Assembly (NCBI GenBank): GCA_021813275.1
Contig: JAKALD010000003.1
Coordinates: 1 to 39,154, forward strand
From: Pseudomonadota bacterium
GTDB taxonomy: Bacteria > Pseudomonadota > Gammaproteobacteria > Burkholderiales > SG8-39
Direction: 5' to 3'
DNA: 39,154 nucleotides
The translations under genes were made by a program, and so were the position numbers. Of the stretch, positions 17,008 to 24,681 are shown one piece after another. The notes beneath the pieces are model-generated. The model was not told the DNA's origin, made no database searches, and saw nothing but the letters and a program-made list of their open reading frames with translations. Each line of letters starts with the position of its first letter. Positions within the stretch are counted from its first letter, which is position 1.

Positions 17008-17301
17008 CTACGCCGCGCGCTTCTCGATCGGCCTAACCCCCAGACGAAGCCCGGTAGCGGCAAGTAGCGCACTGAGACTTCGAAGTTCCGGATTTCCCGC
17101 CTTCGAGAGCATTCTGTACACCGCCTCACGAGTGAGTCCCGCGCGACGTGCCACTTCCGCAATGCCGCCCTGCGCCTGCGCGATCTGACGAAGTGCCAGC
17201 AGGATCGCGCCTTGGTCGCCGTCCTCGAGCACGGCCTCGAGGTAGCCGGCAGCATGAGCCGGGTCCTTCAGCTGGTCGATGAGCCAGGGCTCGTACGGCA
17301 C
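17008..17301 (-). CDS. HigA/XRE-like addiction-module antitoxin
   Basis: The product matches the probable addiction-module antidote family. A linker with YLEAVLEDGDQ precedes a helix-turn-helix: IAEVARRAGLTREAVYRML, then NPELRSLSALLAATGLRL. Antitoxins of this type bind the cognate toxin and their own promoter. I take the GTG at 17301, one base past the toxin stop, as start (97 residues, the usual size). A GTG at 17370 with an AAGGA site upstream would add 23 basic residues encoded within the toxin gene. Toxin-first order is typical of HigBA-like pairs. Confidence 0.8.
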   Translation of the reverse strand: MPYEPWLIDQLKDPAHAAGYLEAVLEDGDQGAILLALRQIAQAQGGIAEVARRAGLTREAVYRMLSKAGNPELRSLSALLAATGLRLGVRPIEKRAA

Positions 17302-17302
17302 G

Positions 17303-17653
17303 CTAGCGGGAACCGCGCGGCCTTTGCCGCGCGGTGCGCGCCTTGTAGTCCTTGAAGTACTCTTTCGCACGCTCGATGTCCTTATCCTGCGTCCTCTTGT
17401 CCCCTCCGCGAAGGAGAAGCACCACCACCTGGCCGAGCCGCGCGAAATAGACGCGGTAGCCCGGGCCCCAATCGATCCTCAGTTCCAGCACGCCTTCGCC
17501 CACCGGCTCGGTGTCGCCGAAGTTCCCTTGTGCCAGACGCGCAAGCCGCGCCTCTATCCGGCTGACCGCTTGCACGTCCCGCAAACCGAGCAGCCAATCG
17601 CGGACCGGTTGCCTGCCCTCCGCATCCTGGTAGAAGTAAATCTCGAGCGTGAT
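17303..17653 (-). CDS. RelE/ParE (HigB-like) addiction-module toxin without a standard start codon
   Basis: The frame encodes the addiction-module killer family: LEIYFYQDAEG and VRDWLLGLRD at the N-terminus, ARLARLAQGNFGD, then GPGYRVYFA and LLLRGGDKRTQDKDIERA. Relatives are ribosome-dependent RNases or gyrase poisons. Homology starts just after an in-frame TAG at 17660-17662, but the codons there are GTT ACA ATC ACG, with no ATG, GTG or TTG before TTG 17584. Starting at that TTG would remove about 23 conserved residues. I list the ATC at 17653 as the likeliest homologous start. Either a rare start codon is used or the toxin is disabled. Confidence 0.7.
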   Translation of the reverse strand: MTLEIYFYQDAEGRQPVRDWLLGLRDVQAVSRIEARLARLAQGNFGDTEPVGEGVLELRIDWGPGYRVYFARLGQVVVLLLRGGDKRTQDKDIERAKEYFKDYKARTARQRPRGSR

Positions 17654-17668
17654 TGTAACCTAAAGGTT
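17651..17668. promoter_or_regulatory. Candidate promoter and operator of the HigB/HigA-like pair
   Basis: The palindrome AACCT-AA-AGGTT (17657-17668) overlaps the presumed toxin start. On the minus strand TACAAT (17652-17657) matches a -10 at five of six positions. Helix-turn-helix antitoxins commonly repress from such sites. The element is small and the assignment is inferred. Confidence 0.4.
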
Positions 17669-17748
17669 GCCCAAGGGGTAACTCGCGCTCGACAATCGCG
17701 GACAGCGCCGCGATTTCTTCGGCGCTCGACTCGTGCGGGCTAAGCCAC

Positions 17749-18345
17749 TTATTTCTTTGCCAGCCGGCCAAGCTCATGCTCGTCCCCGATCAGGAACATC
17801 TTCTCGCCCTTCAGCACCGTGCGCAGGAAATGCTGCTCCGCCGCGAGCCTGGCCCGGAAATCCTCCGGCGCATACACCGAAGGGTTGATCTCGCGGCCGA
17901 TCGCCTTCTGCGCCTTGCCGAGCGCGTCGGAAACCTCCGCGAAGGACGCTTCCCCGATCACCATGACGTCCACGTCGCTCGCGCGCCGCTCGGTCCCTTT
18001 CGCGATCGACCCGTAGACGAACGCGACGCGGATCCTGTCGGCAAGCGGCGCGAGCGCTGCCCGGACCGCATCCCCTACCCCCGCGGTCTTTGCGACCAGG
18101 CCACGCAGCTCGGCGTAGATCGGCGAGCCCGGGTTCGCCTGGTAGTACACCTGCCGGCCGCGCACCGCGCGTCGGACCACCCCGGCGCGCGCGAGGAACT
18201 CGAGCTCGCGCTGCACTGCGCCGCGCCCGAGCCCGCCGAGCTGGATCAGGCTCTCCTGGAGGTGCTCCTCGTCGGCGCGCGAGTACAGGAGCGCCAGCAG
18301 CGTCTGGCGCGTCTTGCCGAAGAGCGACGGTGCCGCTCCGGGGAT
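17749..18345 (-). CDS. Winged-helix/nucleotidyltransferase-fold regulator
   Basis: The N-terminal part (SLFGKTRQTLLALLYSRADEE, then GRGAVQRELEFL, GVVRRAVRGRQVYYQA) is a winged helix. The C-terminal part is a minimal nucleotidyltransferase with GSIAKGTERRASDVDV, the Gly-Ser and Asp-x-Asp pattern of the superfamily. Such fusions occur as autoregulators and in MNT/HEPN-type modules; no HEPN partner is seen. Homology extends to an ATC at 18345 just after an in-frame stop, whereas the first standard start is GTG 18216, which would cut off most of the HTH. A double palindromic operator lies immediately upstream. Confidence 0.72.
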   Translation of the reverse strand: MPGAAPSLFGKTRQTLLALLYSRADEEHLQESLIQLGGLGRGAVQRELEFLARAGVVRRAVRGRQVYYQANPGSPIYAELRGLVAKTAGVGDAVRAALAPLADRIRVAFVYGSIAKGTERRASDVDVMVIGEASFAEVSDALGKAQKAIGREINPSVYAPEDFRARLAAEQHFLRTVLKGEKMFLIGDEHELGRLAKK

Positions 18346-18355
18346 GGCCCTCGCC

Positions 18356-18391
18356 TACCCGTCAAGGGTAGCGGAATACCCACCGAGGGTA
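18356..18391. promoter_or_regulatory. Tandem palindromic operator TACCC-N5-GGGTA, twice, 21 bp apart
   Basis: Two 15-bp inverted repeats, 18356-18370 and 18377-18391, each read TACCC-N5-GGGTA. Their centres (18363 and 18384) are 21 bp apart, two helical turns, so two dimers would bind the same DNA face. The array sits directly upstream of the winged-helix/nucleotidyltransferase gene, suggesting autoregulation. Confidence 0.7.
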
Positions 18392-18528
18392 GCCCCGTGA
18401 CCGCCGCCGAGCCGCTTCACATTCGCTCGCACTCGGGCACGCACATGAGACCTCGCCAACCGCGATCGCGCCGCCGCCGGCATGACCGCCCGCCCGGCTC
18501 CCCGCGGGACCGGACCGTTTCCCCGTGC

Positions 18529-18547
18529 TACACTGTCCCAACTAGTT
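18529..18547 (+). promoter_or_regulatory. Candidate promoter/operator of the phd-vapC pair
   Basis: TACACT (18529-18534) is a possible -10, followed by the perfect octamer palindrome AACTAGTT (18540-18547) 15 bases before the antitoxin GTG. Phd/VapB-type antitoxins usually autorepress through palindromes near the transcription start. Confidence 0.4.
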
Positions 18548-18561
18548 AACCAGGTCATCTC

Positions 18562-18810
18562 GTGGACAAGCTGAGCGTATTCGAAGCGAAGGCCCGCTTC
18601 TCGGAGGTCGTCAATCGCGCGCAAGAAGGGAAACAGACGGTCATCACCAAACGTGGCAAGGCGGTCGCGCGCGTCGTTCCCGAGAAGGCGAAGCGCGCCG
18701 AACGCTGGGACCGCTCCGAGGCGATCGGACGGATCGCCGCGTTCAGCAAGACCTGCCGCATCCGCCGCAAAGTGGATCTGCAGAAGCTCATCGAGGAAGG
18801 CCGGCCGTAG
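18562..18810 (+). CDS. Phd/YefM-family antitoxin
   Basis: An 82-residue antitoxin. The N-terminal segment FEAKARFSEVVNRAQEGK, then VITKRGKAVARVVP, is the conserved Phd/YefM DNA-binding fold. The C-terminal tail (KVDLQKLIEEGRP) is the part that usually threads into the toxin. The start is GTG 18562, which keeps the family N-terminus. The stop TAG shares its last base with the toxin GTG, the compact arrangement of VapBC-type operons. It would neutralise the PIN toxin and repress the operon. Confidence 0.88.
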   Translation: MDKLSVFEAKARFSEVVNRAQEGKQTVITKRGKAVARVVPEKAKRAERWDRSEAIGRIAAFSKTCRIRRKVDLQKLIEEGRP

Positions 18811-19211
18811 TGCCGCTCATCGTGGACGCGAGCGTCGCGCTCGCGTGGTTCGTGCGTACCCAGGCGACCGGCTACACGGACCGCATCAGGCGCCACGCGC
18901 GCCGCGAGCGCCTGCACGTCCCCGGCGTCTGGCCCCTGGAATTCACGAACGCGCTCCGGCAGCTCGAACGCCGCAAGCTGCTGACGGCGCAGCAGGTCGA
19001 CACGATCATCGACCTGGTCGAGCCGCTGGACATCGTCGTCCACGGCGAGCCGCCGGAGCGCCGGCGCGTGCTGGCGATCGCCAGGGAGCACGACCTGACG
19101 ACTTACGACGCTGCGTATCTCGATCTCGCGACCGCGCTTCGCTACCCGGTCGCATGCCGGGACGGAGCGCTGCGCAAGGCGCTCCGCGCCGCGGGTTTGA
19201 AGCTCGCGTAG
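18810..19211 (+). CDS. vapC: VapC-like PIN-domain ribonuclease toxin
   Basis: A 133-residue PIN-domain endoribonuclease. The acidic metal-binding residues are visible: Asp6 in IVDASVAL, Glu44 in PLEFTNAL, Asp100 in TTYDAAYLDLA and Asp118 in CRDGALRKA. VapC toxins cleave tRNA or rRNA when their antitoxin is degraded. All catalytic positions are present, so it is probably active. It starts with GTG in the TAGTG overlap with the antitoxin. It ends 16 bases before the convergent S41 peptidase gene and marks the right end of the accessory region visible here. Confidence 0.9.
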   Translation: MPLIVDASVALAWFVRTQATGYTDRIRRHARRERLHVPGVWPLEFTNALRQLERRKLLTAQQVDTIIDLVEPLDIVVHGEPPERRRVLAIAREHDLTTYDAAYLDLATALRYPVACRDGALRKALRAAGLKLA

Positions 19212-19227
19212 GCTCGGCCCTGGCGGT

Positions 19228-20526
19228 CTAGGATCGCGCCACCGGCGCGGTGGCAGCTCCCCCGGCCTTCAACGCCGAGTGCACACGCTCCTCAACCCGC
19301 AGCAGCCCCACCGCCTTCAGGAGCTGCGCGTCCTTGCTCGCCGCGAATCGCCGCGCGCTCATCGCCTCGAGCATCTCCGGATAAACGGGATCGGTTTGCG
19401 CCGCGAGCGCCACCTTCACGGACGGACTGATACCCTTGTGCCAGATCGTATGCCCCGCCGGCGTGAGCCACTCGCGCACGGCGAGCATCAGCGCCGAGCC
19501 ATCGCTCAGCTTGAATTCGTTCAGCACCGTCCCGGTGCCGAAGGTCTTCTGGCCCACAACGGTCGCGCGCTTCGCATCCTGCAGCGCGCCGGTGACGATC
19601 TCGGCGGCGCTCGCGGTGCCGCCGTTGACGAGCACCGCCATCGGCAGCTCGAGCGGGTCCTTCTCGTGCTTGGCCGCTACCGCCTGCACGTGCCCCTTGG
19701 CGTCGCGCTCGAGCAGCACGTTGCCGCCGCGCAGGAACTCGCTCGCCACCGAGATCGCCTGGTCGAGCAGCCCGCCCGGGTCGTTACGCAGGTCGAGCAC
19801 CACGGCGCGCGCGCCCGCCTTGCGCAGTGCCGCGATCGCGCGCCGCAGGCTCGCCGCGGTCCCGGTGCTGAAGTCGGCGATGCGCACGTCCGCAACGCGC
19901 GTCCCAGGCACGAGATGCCAGCTCACGCTGTGCACGTGGATCACGGCGCGCACGATCGCGACGCTCCGCGCCTGGTCGCTGCCGGGATCGCGTATGGTCA
20001 GGACCACCTTGCTGTGGACCGGCCCGCGGATCTCGCGCACCACCTCCTGCAGGGTCTCGCCGGTCACGTCCTTGCCGTCGACCTTGAAGATGATGTCGCC
20101 CGCGCGTAATCCCGCCTTCTGCGCCGGCGAGCCGTCGAGCGGCGCGACGACGACCACCTGCTTGCCGCGCATGCGCACTTCGGCGCCGATGCCCGGGAAA
20201 TGGCCCTGCAGCTGCTCGCGCGACTCGCGCACCATGCGCGGCGTGAGGAACACGCTGTGCCCGGTGTCGCCGAGCGAGTCGACCATGCCGGTGATCGCCG
20301 CGTAGGTCATGCGCCGCGGCCGGATCGCCTTGCGATCGACGTAGTGCCGCCCGATGAGGTTCCACGCCTGCCCGATCAGCGCGAAGTCCGGCCCGGCGCC
20401 GCCGGGGTCGGCGAGCACGTTGCGCTCGAGGAGCGCGCCGCCCGCGATCGAGCTCAGCACCAGGCCGAGCAGGCCCGCGAGCGTCAGCCGGTACCAGCCC
20501 GTGCGGCGCGGGTCGTCGTGCGGCAT
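19228..20526 (-). CDS. S41-family C-terminal processing peptidase (Ctp-like)
   Basis: A 432-residue periplasmic serine protease. An N-terminal hydrophobic segment (about 14-34) acts as signal or anchor. A PDZ domain follows near 105-180 (GIGAEVRMRGKQV, SPAQKAGLRAGD). The peptidase core has RNDPGGLL (near 247-254), catalytic Ser306 in GGTASAAE and Lys327 in GQKTFGTG. Ctp proteases trim or degrade envelope proteins and regulate peptidoglycan hydrolases. It is 44 bases downstream of the exported Ig-like gene and probably the last gene of the set starting with the lyase. Confidence 0.92.
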   Translation of the reverse strand: MPHDDPRRTGWYRLTLAGLLGLVLSSIAGGALLERNVLADPGGAGPDFALIGQAWNLIGRHYVDRKAIRPRRMTYAAITGMVDSLGDTGHSVFLTPRMVRESREQLQGHFPGIGAEVRMRGKQVVVVAPLDGSPAQKAGLRAGDIIFKVDGKDVTGETLQEVVREIRGPVHSKVVLTIRDPGSDQARSVAIVRAVIHVHSVSWHLVPGTRVADVRIADFSTGTAASLRRAIAALRKAGARAVVLDLRNDPGGLLDQAISVASEFLRGGNVLLERDAKGHVQAVAAKHEKDPLELPMAVLVNGGTASAAEIVTGALQDAKRATVVGQKTFGTGTVLNEFKLSDGSALMLAVREWLTPAGHTIWHKGISPSVKVALAAQTDPVYPEMLEAMSARRFAASKDAQLLKAVGLLRVEERVHSALKAGGAATAPVARS

Positions 20527-20570
20527 GCCGGTGGCTCGTCGAGCGCTTTGCAGCGGCAGTCAGGCCGCCG

Positions 20571-20981
20571 TCACTTCGCCGGATGACGGAACAGGCGCGA
20601 GGCGTGCCACAGGTAGAACGTGACGGGCTGCGAGGCGGCGAGCACCTTGCCGTTCGCGTCGAGCAGCTCCGCCTTGAGGGTATGGGCGCCGCGGTCGATG
20701 CCGTGCAGCTGGATCACACCGCCGCTGGTGGGCTTGGGCAGCGCGGTGCCGTCGACGAGCAGGCGCACGCTCCCCCCCGGGTCGCCGCCCGAGCTCTGCA
20801 CCTTGACGGTCACGTCACCGAGGTTGCTGTGGATGGTCTCCTGGTCGGCCGGCTGCACGATCGAAATCTCGGCCGCGCGCGCGAGCGGCGCGGCGGCCAA
20901 AGCGAGAAACGACAGCAGGACGAAAGCTCGAATCCGGCCCTCTCCCAAGAAGCTCCGCCGGTCAGTGCCTTGTGCGCGCAT
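20571..20981 (-). CDS. Exported Ig-like-fold hypothetical protein
   Basis: A 136-residue protein with a signal peptide ending in ARA/AE near residue 36. The mature part is a single beta-rich domain (ISIVQPADQETIHSN, VTVKVQS, VRLLVDGT, HTLKAELLD) resembling bacterial Ig/Fn3-like domains of betaproteobacterial periplasmic proteins, often annotated with DUF4124. No catalytic motif is seen. It sits between the lyase and peptidase genes with short gaps (46 and 44 bases), suggesting one transcript. Function unknown. Confidence 0.8.
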   Translation of the reverse strand: MRAQGTDRRSFLGEGRIRAFVLLSFLALAAAPLARAAEISIVQPADQETIHSNLGDVTVKVQSSGGDPGGSVRLLVDGTALPKPTSGGVIQLHGIDRGAHTLKAELLDANGKVLAASQPVTFYLWHASRLFRHPAK

Positions 20982-21027
20982 CTTGCGGCTCCTTTACACA
21001 GCTTGGACCGCGCGGCGCGGCGCGAAT

Positions 21028-22380
21028 TCACCGCTTTTCGCGCCGCGCGAGCACCCGGTCCACGATCGCGCCGGCCTGCCCGAGGTAATTGGCCGGATCG
21101 CACAGCCGCGCGAGTGCCTCGCGGTCGAGGTGCCGCGCGATCTCCGCATCGGCCGCGAGCACCTCGAGCAGCGGCCGGTCCTGACGGATCGCCTCCCTGC
21201 AAAGATCATACACGAGGTCGTGCGCGCGCTCGCGGCCCATGTGCGGCGCAAGCCCCATCATCACGGCCTCCGACACGATGAGGCCGCGGGTGGCCTCGAG
21301 ATTCGCGCGCATGCGCTGCGCGTCGACCTCGAGCCCCGCGAGTACGAACTTCGCCTGCTTGAGCGCCCCGGCGAGGAGGCAGAACGCCTCGGGCAGCACG
21401 ATCCACTCGATCTCCCACGGCCCGGTCGAGCGCTCGTGGTCGGCGACCATGGCGTCGAGCAACGCGGCCGCGTGCTGGCGCAGCACTGCGACGGCGGCGT
21501 GGATATAGCAGCACGAGATGGGATTGCGCTTCTGCGGCATCGTGCTAGAAGACCCGCGCCCGGGCGCGAAGGGCTCGGAGACCTCGCCGACCTCGGTCTG
21601 CATCATGAGCTTCACGTCCATGGAGAGCTTGCCGAGCGTGCCGCCGACGAGGCCGAGGAAGCAGCCCGTCTCGGCAATGCAGTCGCGGATCGTGTGCCAC
21701 GCGATCTGCGGCTGCCCCAGGCCGAGCTCGCGCATCAGCGCCTCCTGGGTCTCCAGCGCGCCGCGCTCGAGCGAGGCGAGCGTGCCCGCCGCGCCGGCGA
21801 ATTCGCCCACAAGGACGCGCGGGCGCAGCTGCGCGAGCCGCTCGCGGTGGCGCTCGATCGCCGCGAGCAGGCCCGCCATCTTGTAGCCGAAGGTCACCGG
21901 AACGGCCTGCTGCAGGTTGCTGCGCCCGGCGAGCGGCGTGTCGCGATGGCGCGCCGCGAGCCGCGCGAGCTCGCCCGAGATGGCGCGCAGCTCCTCGTCG
22001 ACGAGCGCGAGCGAGTCCCGGATCTGGAGCACCGTCGCGGTATCGGTGATGTCCTGGGTGGTCGCGCCCCAGTGGCAGTATTCGCCGAGCCGGTCGCGGC
22101 ACAGCGCGTTCAACTGCGAGACGACCCCGAGCACCGGGTAGCCGATGCGCTCGGTCTGCGCCCGGAGCTTCTGCATGTCGATTCGCTCGATCGCGCAGTG
22201 GCGCGCGATCTCGTCGGCCGCCTCCTGCGGGATGATCCCGAGGCGGCCCTGCACCCGCGCGAGCGCCGCCTCGATCTCGAGGTAGCGGGCGGTGCGGCTC
22301 TCGTCCGACCAGACCCTGCGCATCGCCTCGCTGCTGAACAGGTTGCCGAAGATCGACGAATCGATGATGGTGGCCGCCAC
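21028..22380 (-). CDS. PcaB/PurB-like lyase of the fumarase/aspartase superfamily
   Basis: A 450-residue lyase. The superfamily signature GSSSTMPQKRNP is near residues 275-286; HWGATTQDITDT and GRSNLQQAVP provide the other two conserved active-site regions. Superfamily members eliminate fumarate or cycloisomerise carboxymuconate. The sequence resembles the PcaB/adenylosuccinate-lyase-family group more than housekeeping PurB, but no aromatic-degradation genes are nearby, so the substrate is open. I chose GTG 22380 because a strong GGAGGAG ribosome site lies just upstream and the product then begins MAATIIDSSIFG, a normal family N-terminus. A longer upstream frame exists but looks non-coding. 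Confidence 0.87.
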   Translation of the reverse strand: MAATIIDSSIFGNLFSSEAMRRVWSDESRTARYLEIEAALARVQGRLGIIPQEAADEIARHCAIERIDMQKLRAQTERIGYPVLGVVSQLNALCRDRLGEYCHWGATTQDITDTATVLQIRDSLALVDEELRAISGELARLAARHRDTPLAGRSNLQQAVPVTFGYKMAGLLAAIERHRERLAQLRPRVLVGEFAGAAGTLASLERGALETQEALMRELGLGQPQIAWHTIRDCIAETGCFLGLVGGTLGKLSMDVKLMMQTEVGEVSEPFAPGRGSSSTMPQKRNPISCCYIHAAVAVLRQHAAALLDAMVADHERSTGPWEIEWIVLPEAFCLLAGALKQAKFVLAGLEVDAQRMRANLEATRGLIVSEAVMMGLAPHMGRERAHDLVYDLCREAIRQDRPLLEVLAADAEIARHLDREALARLCDPANYLGQAGAIVDRVLARREKR

Positions 22381-22636
22381 GTTGCTCTCCTCCGGATGTG
22401 CGAACCCGCCGCGTCGCCGTGTGGCGACAAGAGAGTCCTTGACCGTCAATACCTTCGCAGATGTGCGGGGATTGCGTCGCCGCCAGGCGACGCGCGCTCT
22501 CCTCGCCGCTGCGCGCGCTTCAGCATAGCGCATTGTTTTCCCGCCGTTATGTCCGCTGGCATGCAATTCGCAAGGAGACCGCGGCCGGCGCGCGCAGCGC
22601 GCCTGCTCTTTCTCGCATCCGTGAAAGGAGAATGCC
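22381..22636. other. 256-bp divergent intergenic region
   Basis: The region separates the minus-strand lyase from the plus-strand EF-hand/BON gene and should carry both promoters. No strong repeat or hairpin was noticed. Confidence 0.5.
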
Positions 22637-23158
22637 ATGCATGCGACGCAGTCAGGACTGGACCTTGCGCGGCGCGCCGTCGCGCTCCTCGCGCTCGGCG
22701 CGGCCTCGGCGCTCGGCGTCCGCGCGGCGCTCGCCGACAGCACCGCGGCCGCCGCGCACGACTCCGGGGTGCTCAAGCTCTACGACAGCAACGGGGACGG
22801 CAGCGTGTCGCTCAAGGAATGGCTGAGCCACCACGGCTCGGAGCGCGCTTTCCGCGCCGCCGACGCCAACCACGACGGCCGGCTCGACGCCGCCGAGGTC
22901 GTCAAGGCCAATTCCTACGACGATCGCATCCGCGCCGCGGAATTCGCCGGGGACGCGTGGATCACCGCGAAGGTGAAGGCGGCCCTGGTGCAGGACGGCG
23001 CGGTGCCGGTGCTCGGGGTGCAGGTGCAGACGCAGGACGGCACCGTCCAGCTCTCGGGCTTCGTGACGAGCGCGCAGCAGGCGGCACGCGCCGCGCAGAT
23101 CGCCGCGCACGTGGACGGCGTGAAGAAGGTGATCAACTCGCTGGTGGTCAAGTCTTGA
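22637..23158 (+). CDS. Exported EF-hand plus BON-domain protein
   Basis: A 173-residue protein with a signal-like N-terminus (hydrophobic stretch about 13-33). Two EF-hand loops follow, DSNGDGSVSLKEW near 49-61 and DANHDGRLDAAEV near 76-88, both with acidic residues at the calcium-ligand positions. A BON domain occupies about 105-173 (WITAKVKAALVQD, VQVQTQDGTVQLSGFV). BON domains bind phospholipid or protect the envelope; the EF hands would make this calcium-responsive (inference). A strong AAAGGAG site precedes the ATG. A second BON protein is encoded at 33137-33571. Confidence 0.87.
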   Translation: MHATQSGLDLARRAVALLALGAASALGVRAALADSTAAAAHDSGVLKLYDSNGDGSVSLKEWLSHHGSERAFRAADANHDGRLDAAEVVKANSYDDRIRAAEFAGDAWITAKVKAALVQDGAVPVLGVQVQTQDGTVQLSGFVTSAQQAARAAQIAAHVDGVKKVINSLVVKS

Positions 23159-23276
23159 GGCGCCCCGCGGCACCCGCCCGAGCGCCGGCGATGCCGGCCG
23201 CGCGCGGTAAGATGCGCGGGTTCGCGCCGGCCGCCATGCTGCGGCCGCGCCCTGCCCCTGGAGGACCGTCCCCGAC

Positions 23277-23825
23277 ATGGCGTCGTCGATCGGATCGCTC
23301 GCGATCGTCGCCGGCCTCGGCGCCGCGCTGGTGGTCGCGCTGGTCTTTTCGGAGAAGCTCCGCGCCAAGCTCTATCCGCCGGAAAAGTTCTGGCCTTATT
23401 TCGCGCGCCGGGTGCTCAGCCCCGCCGAGCAGCTTCTTTATGGGAGACTGGTCGAGGCGCTACCCGAGCACATGGTGCTCGCGCAGCTGCCGCTCGCGAA
23501 GGTGATCGCGGTCAAGCGGCAGCCGTACGCGGAGACCTGGGCGAACCGCATCGCGCACCGGACGCTCGACTTCGTGGTGTGCCGGCCGGATTCCACGGTG
23601 GTGGCGGCGATCCAGCTCGAGGACCCGGGCCGGCGCGATCCGCTCCCGAGGCAGGCCGATCGCTTCATCGATAACGCGCTCGCCGCGGCCGGCATCGCGC
23701 TGCTGCGCTGGAACGCCGCCGCGCTGCCGAGCGAGGCCGAGATCCGGCGGCTTATCGCGCCCGGCCCGGTGGGCGCTCCGGCCCGGGCGCGCGAGGATCT
23801 GCGCGCTGCCAGATCCCGTCGATGA
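23277..23825 (+). CDS. DUF2726-family membrane-anchored protein
   Basis: A 182-residue protein with one N-terminal transmembrane helix (about 4-24) and a DUF2726-type domain from about 45 (LSPAEQLLYGRLVEALP, LDFVVCRPD, VVAAIQLED). The D...Q-x-E pattern resembles the PD-(D/E)XK-like core suggested for DUF2726/NERD relatives, so a nucleic-acid role is possible but unproven. Its 3' end overlaps the convergent phosphoesterase gene by 74 bases. Confidence 0.8.
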   Translation: MASSIGSLAIVAGLGAALVVALVFSEKLRAKLYPPEKFWPYFARRVLSPAEQLLYGRLVEALPEHMVLAQLPLAKVIAVKRQPYAETWANRIAHRTLDFVVCRPDSTVVAAIQLEDPGRRDPLPRQADRFIDNALAAAGIALLRWNAAALPSEAEIRRLIAPGPVGAPARAREDLRAARSRR

Positions 23826-24681
23826 CGGCCGCGCGCGCGGCCTCGCCCGGGGGCTGCAGGCCGTACATGGCGGCGAGCGTGCGCAGCACGCTGTAGTGGT
23901 CGATGCGCTCGGCGTACTTGCCGGGGCGCACGTGCGCGCCCACGAAGAGCGTCGGAATGTGGTTGCGGATCGATCCGTCGTCTTCGTCCCAGGTGAGGAC
24001 CAGCAGGCTGTCGTGCGTGCGCGCCCAGCGCACGTAGCCCTCCAGGTTGCGCTGGAGCCAGCGGTCGCCCGCCGCGATCGCTTCCGCCTGCGGGCCGTCG
24101 TGCATGTCGTTCACCATGTTCGGCACCACGATCGCTACGGTCGGCAGCTTCGCGTAGTCGGCGGGAAACGCGTCGAACGGCAGGTTCGCGGCCGCAGGGA
24201 CGTTGACGCCCTGCCAGTTCACCGCCGGGTTGTGCTTGCGCTCGTAGAGCCCGGCCGCGCAGCCGGCATAGCCCGGATGCGGCAGCGACTCGGAGTAGGT
24301 CGCGAAGCTGTAGCCCTTGGCGAGCAGCTCGCTCGCGAGGTTTGCGCCCGAGAGCACAGCGAGGCAACCGTCGTCGCGCACGCCGTGCGTGCTGCCGGAG
24401 AAAAGCGCCAGGTAGTTCGGCTGGCTGGGGTGCGTGACGGCGTGGGACTGCGTGAAGAGCGCGCCCTCGCGCGCGAGCGCGTTGATGTAAGGCGCCTCTG
24501 GGTTGCCGATGATCTGCCGGAACGCCTTGTTTTCCTCGATCACGATCACGACGTGAGCGGGCCGCGGAAGGGCCTGCGGCTCGGCCGCCGAAGCGGCGAG
24601 CGGAGCCCAGAGTCCCAGGCACAGGGCGGCGGCCGCTGCCAGGGCGCGCGCGGCGCCGAAGGCCCGCTCAGAAGAACTCAT
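23752..24681 (-). CDS. Exported phosphoesterase-family (acid phosphatase/phospholipase C-like) protein
   Basis: A 309-residue secreted hydrolase of the alkaline-phosphatase superfamily. The signal peptide ends near AASAAEP (about 32). Motifs include VVIVIEENKAF, SHAVTHPSQPNYLALFSGSTHG (metal and nucleophile region), VPNMVNDMHDG, LTWDEDDG and RIDHYSVLRTL. These match phosphoesterase (PF04185-like) proteins, which cleave phosphate esters in the periplasm or outside. ATG 24681 overlaps the end of the upstream outer-membrane protein gene by 14 bases. It belongs to the putatively Fur-controlled set. Confidence 0.87.
   Translation of the reverse strand: MSSSERAFGAARALAAAAALCLGLWAPLAASAAEPQALPRPAHVVIVIEENKAFRQIIGNPEAPYINALAREGALFTQSHAVTHPSQPNYLALFSGSTHGVRDDGCLAVLSGANLASELLAKGYSFATYSESLPHPGYAGCAAGLYERKHNPAVNWQGVNVPAAANLPFDAFPADYAKLPTVAIVVPNMVNDMHDGPQAEAIAAGDRWLQRNLEGYVRWARTHDSLLVLTWDEDDGSIRNHIPTLFVGAHVRPGKYAERIDHYSVLRTLAAMYGLQPPGEAARAAVIDGIWQRADPRAPGPERPPGRAR

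Noticed and set aside
6265-19211. A second copy of the tmRNA 3' end (attR)
   Set aside because: No repeat of the 6240-6264 sequence was found by eye at the right side of the island or elsewhere in the window.
21028-22380. Calling the lyase housekeeping PurB
   Set aside because: The motifs place it in the superfamily, but the sequence is closer to the PcaB-like group and the neighbours give no purine context.
22381-22776. N-terminal extension of the lyase frame
   Set aside because: A strong ribosome site just before GTG 22380 and the family N-terminus argue against it.
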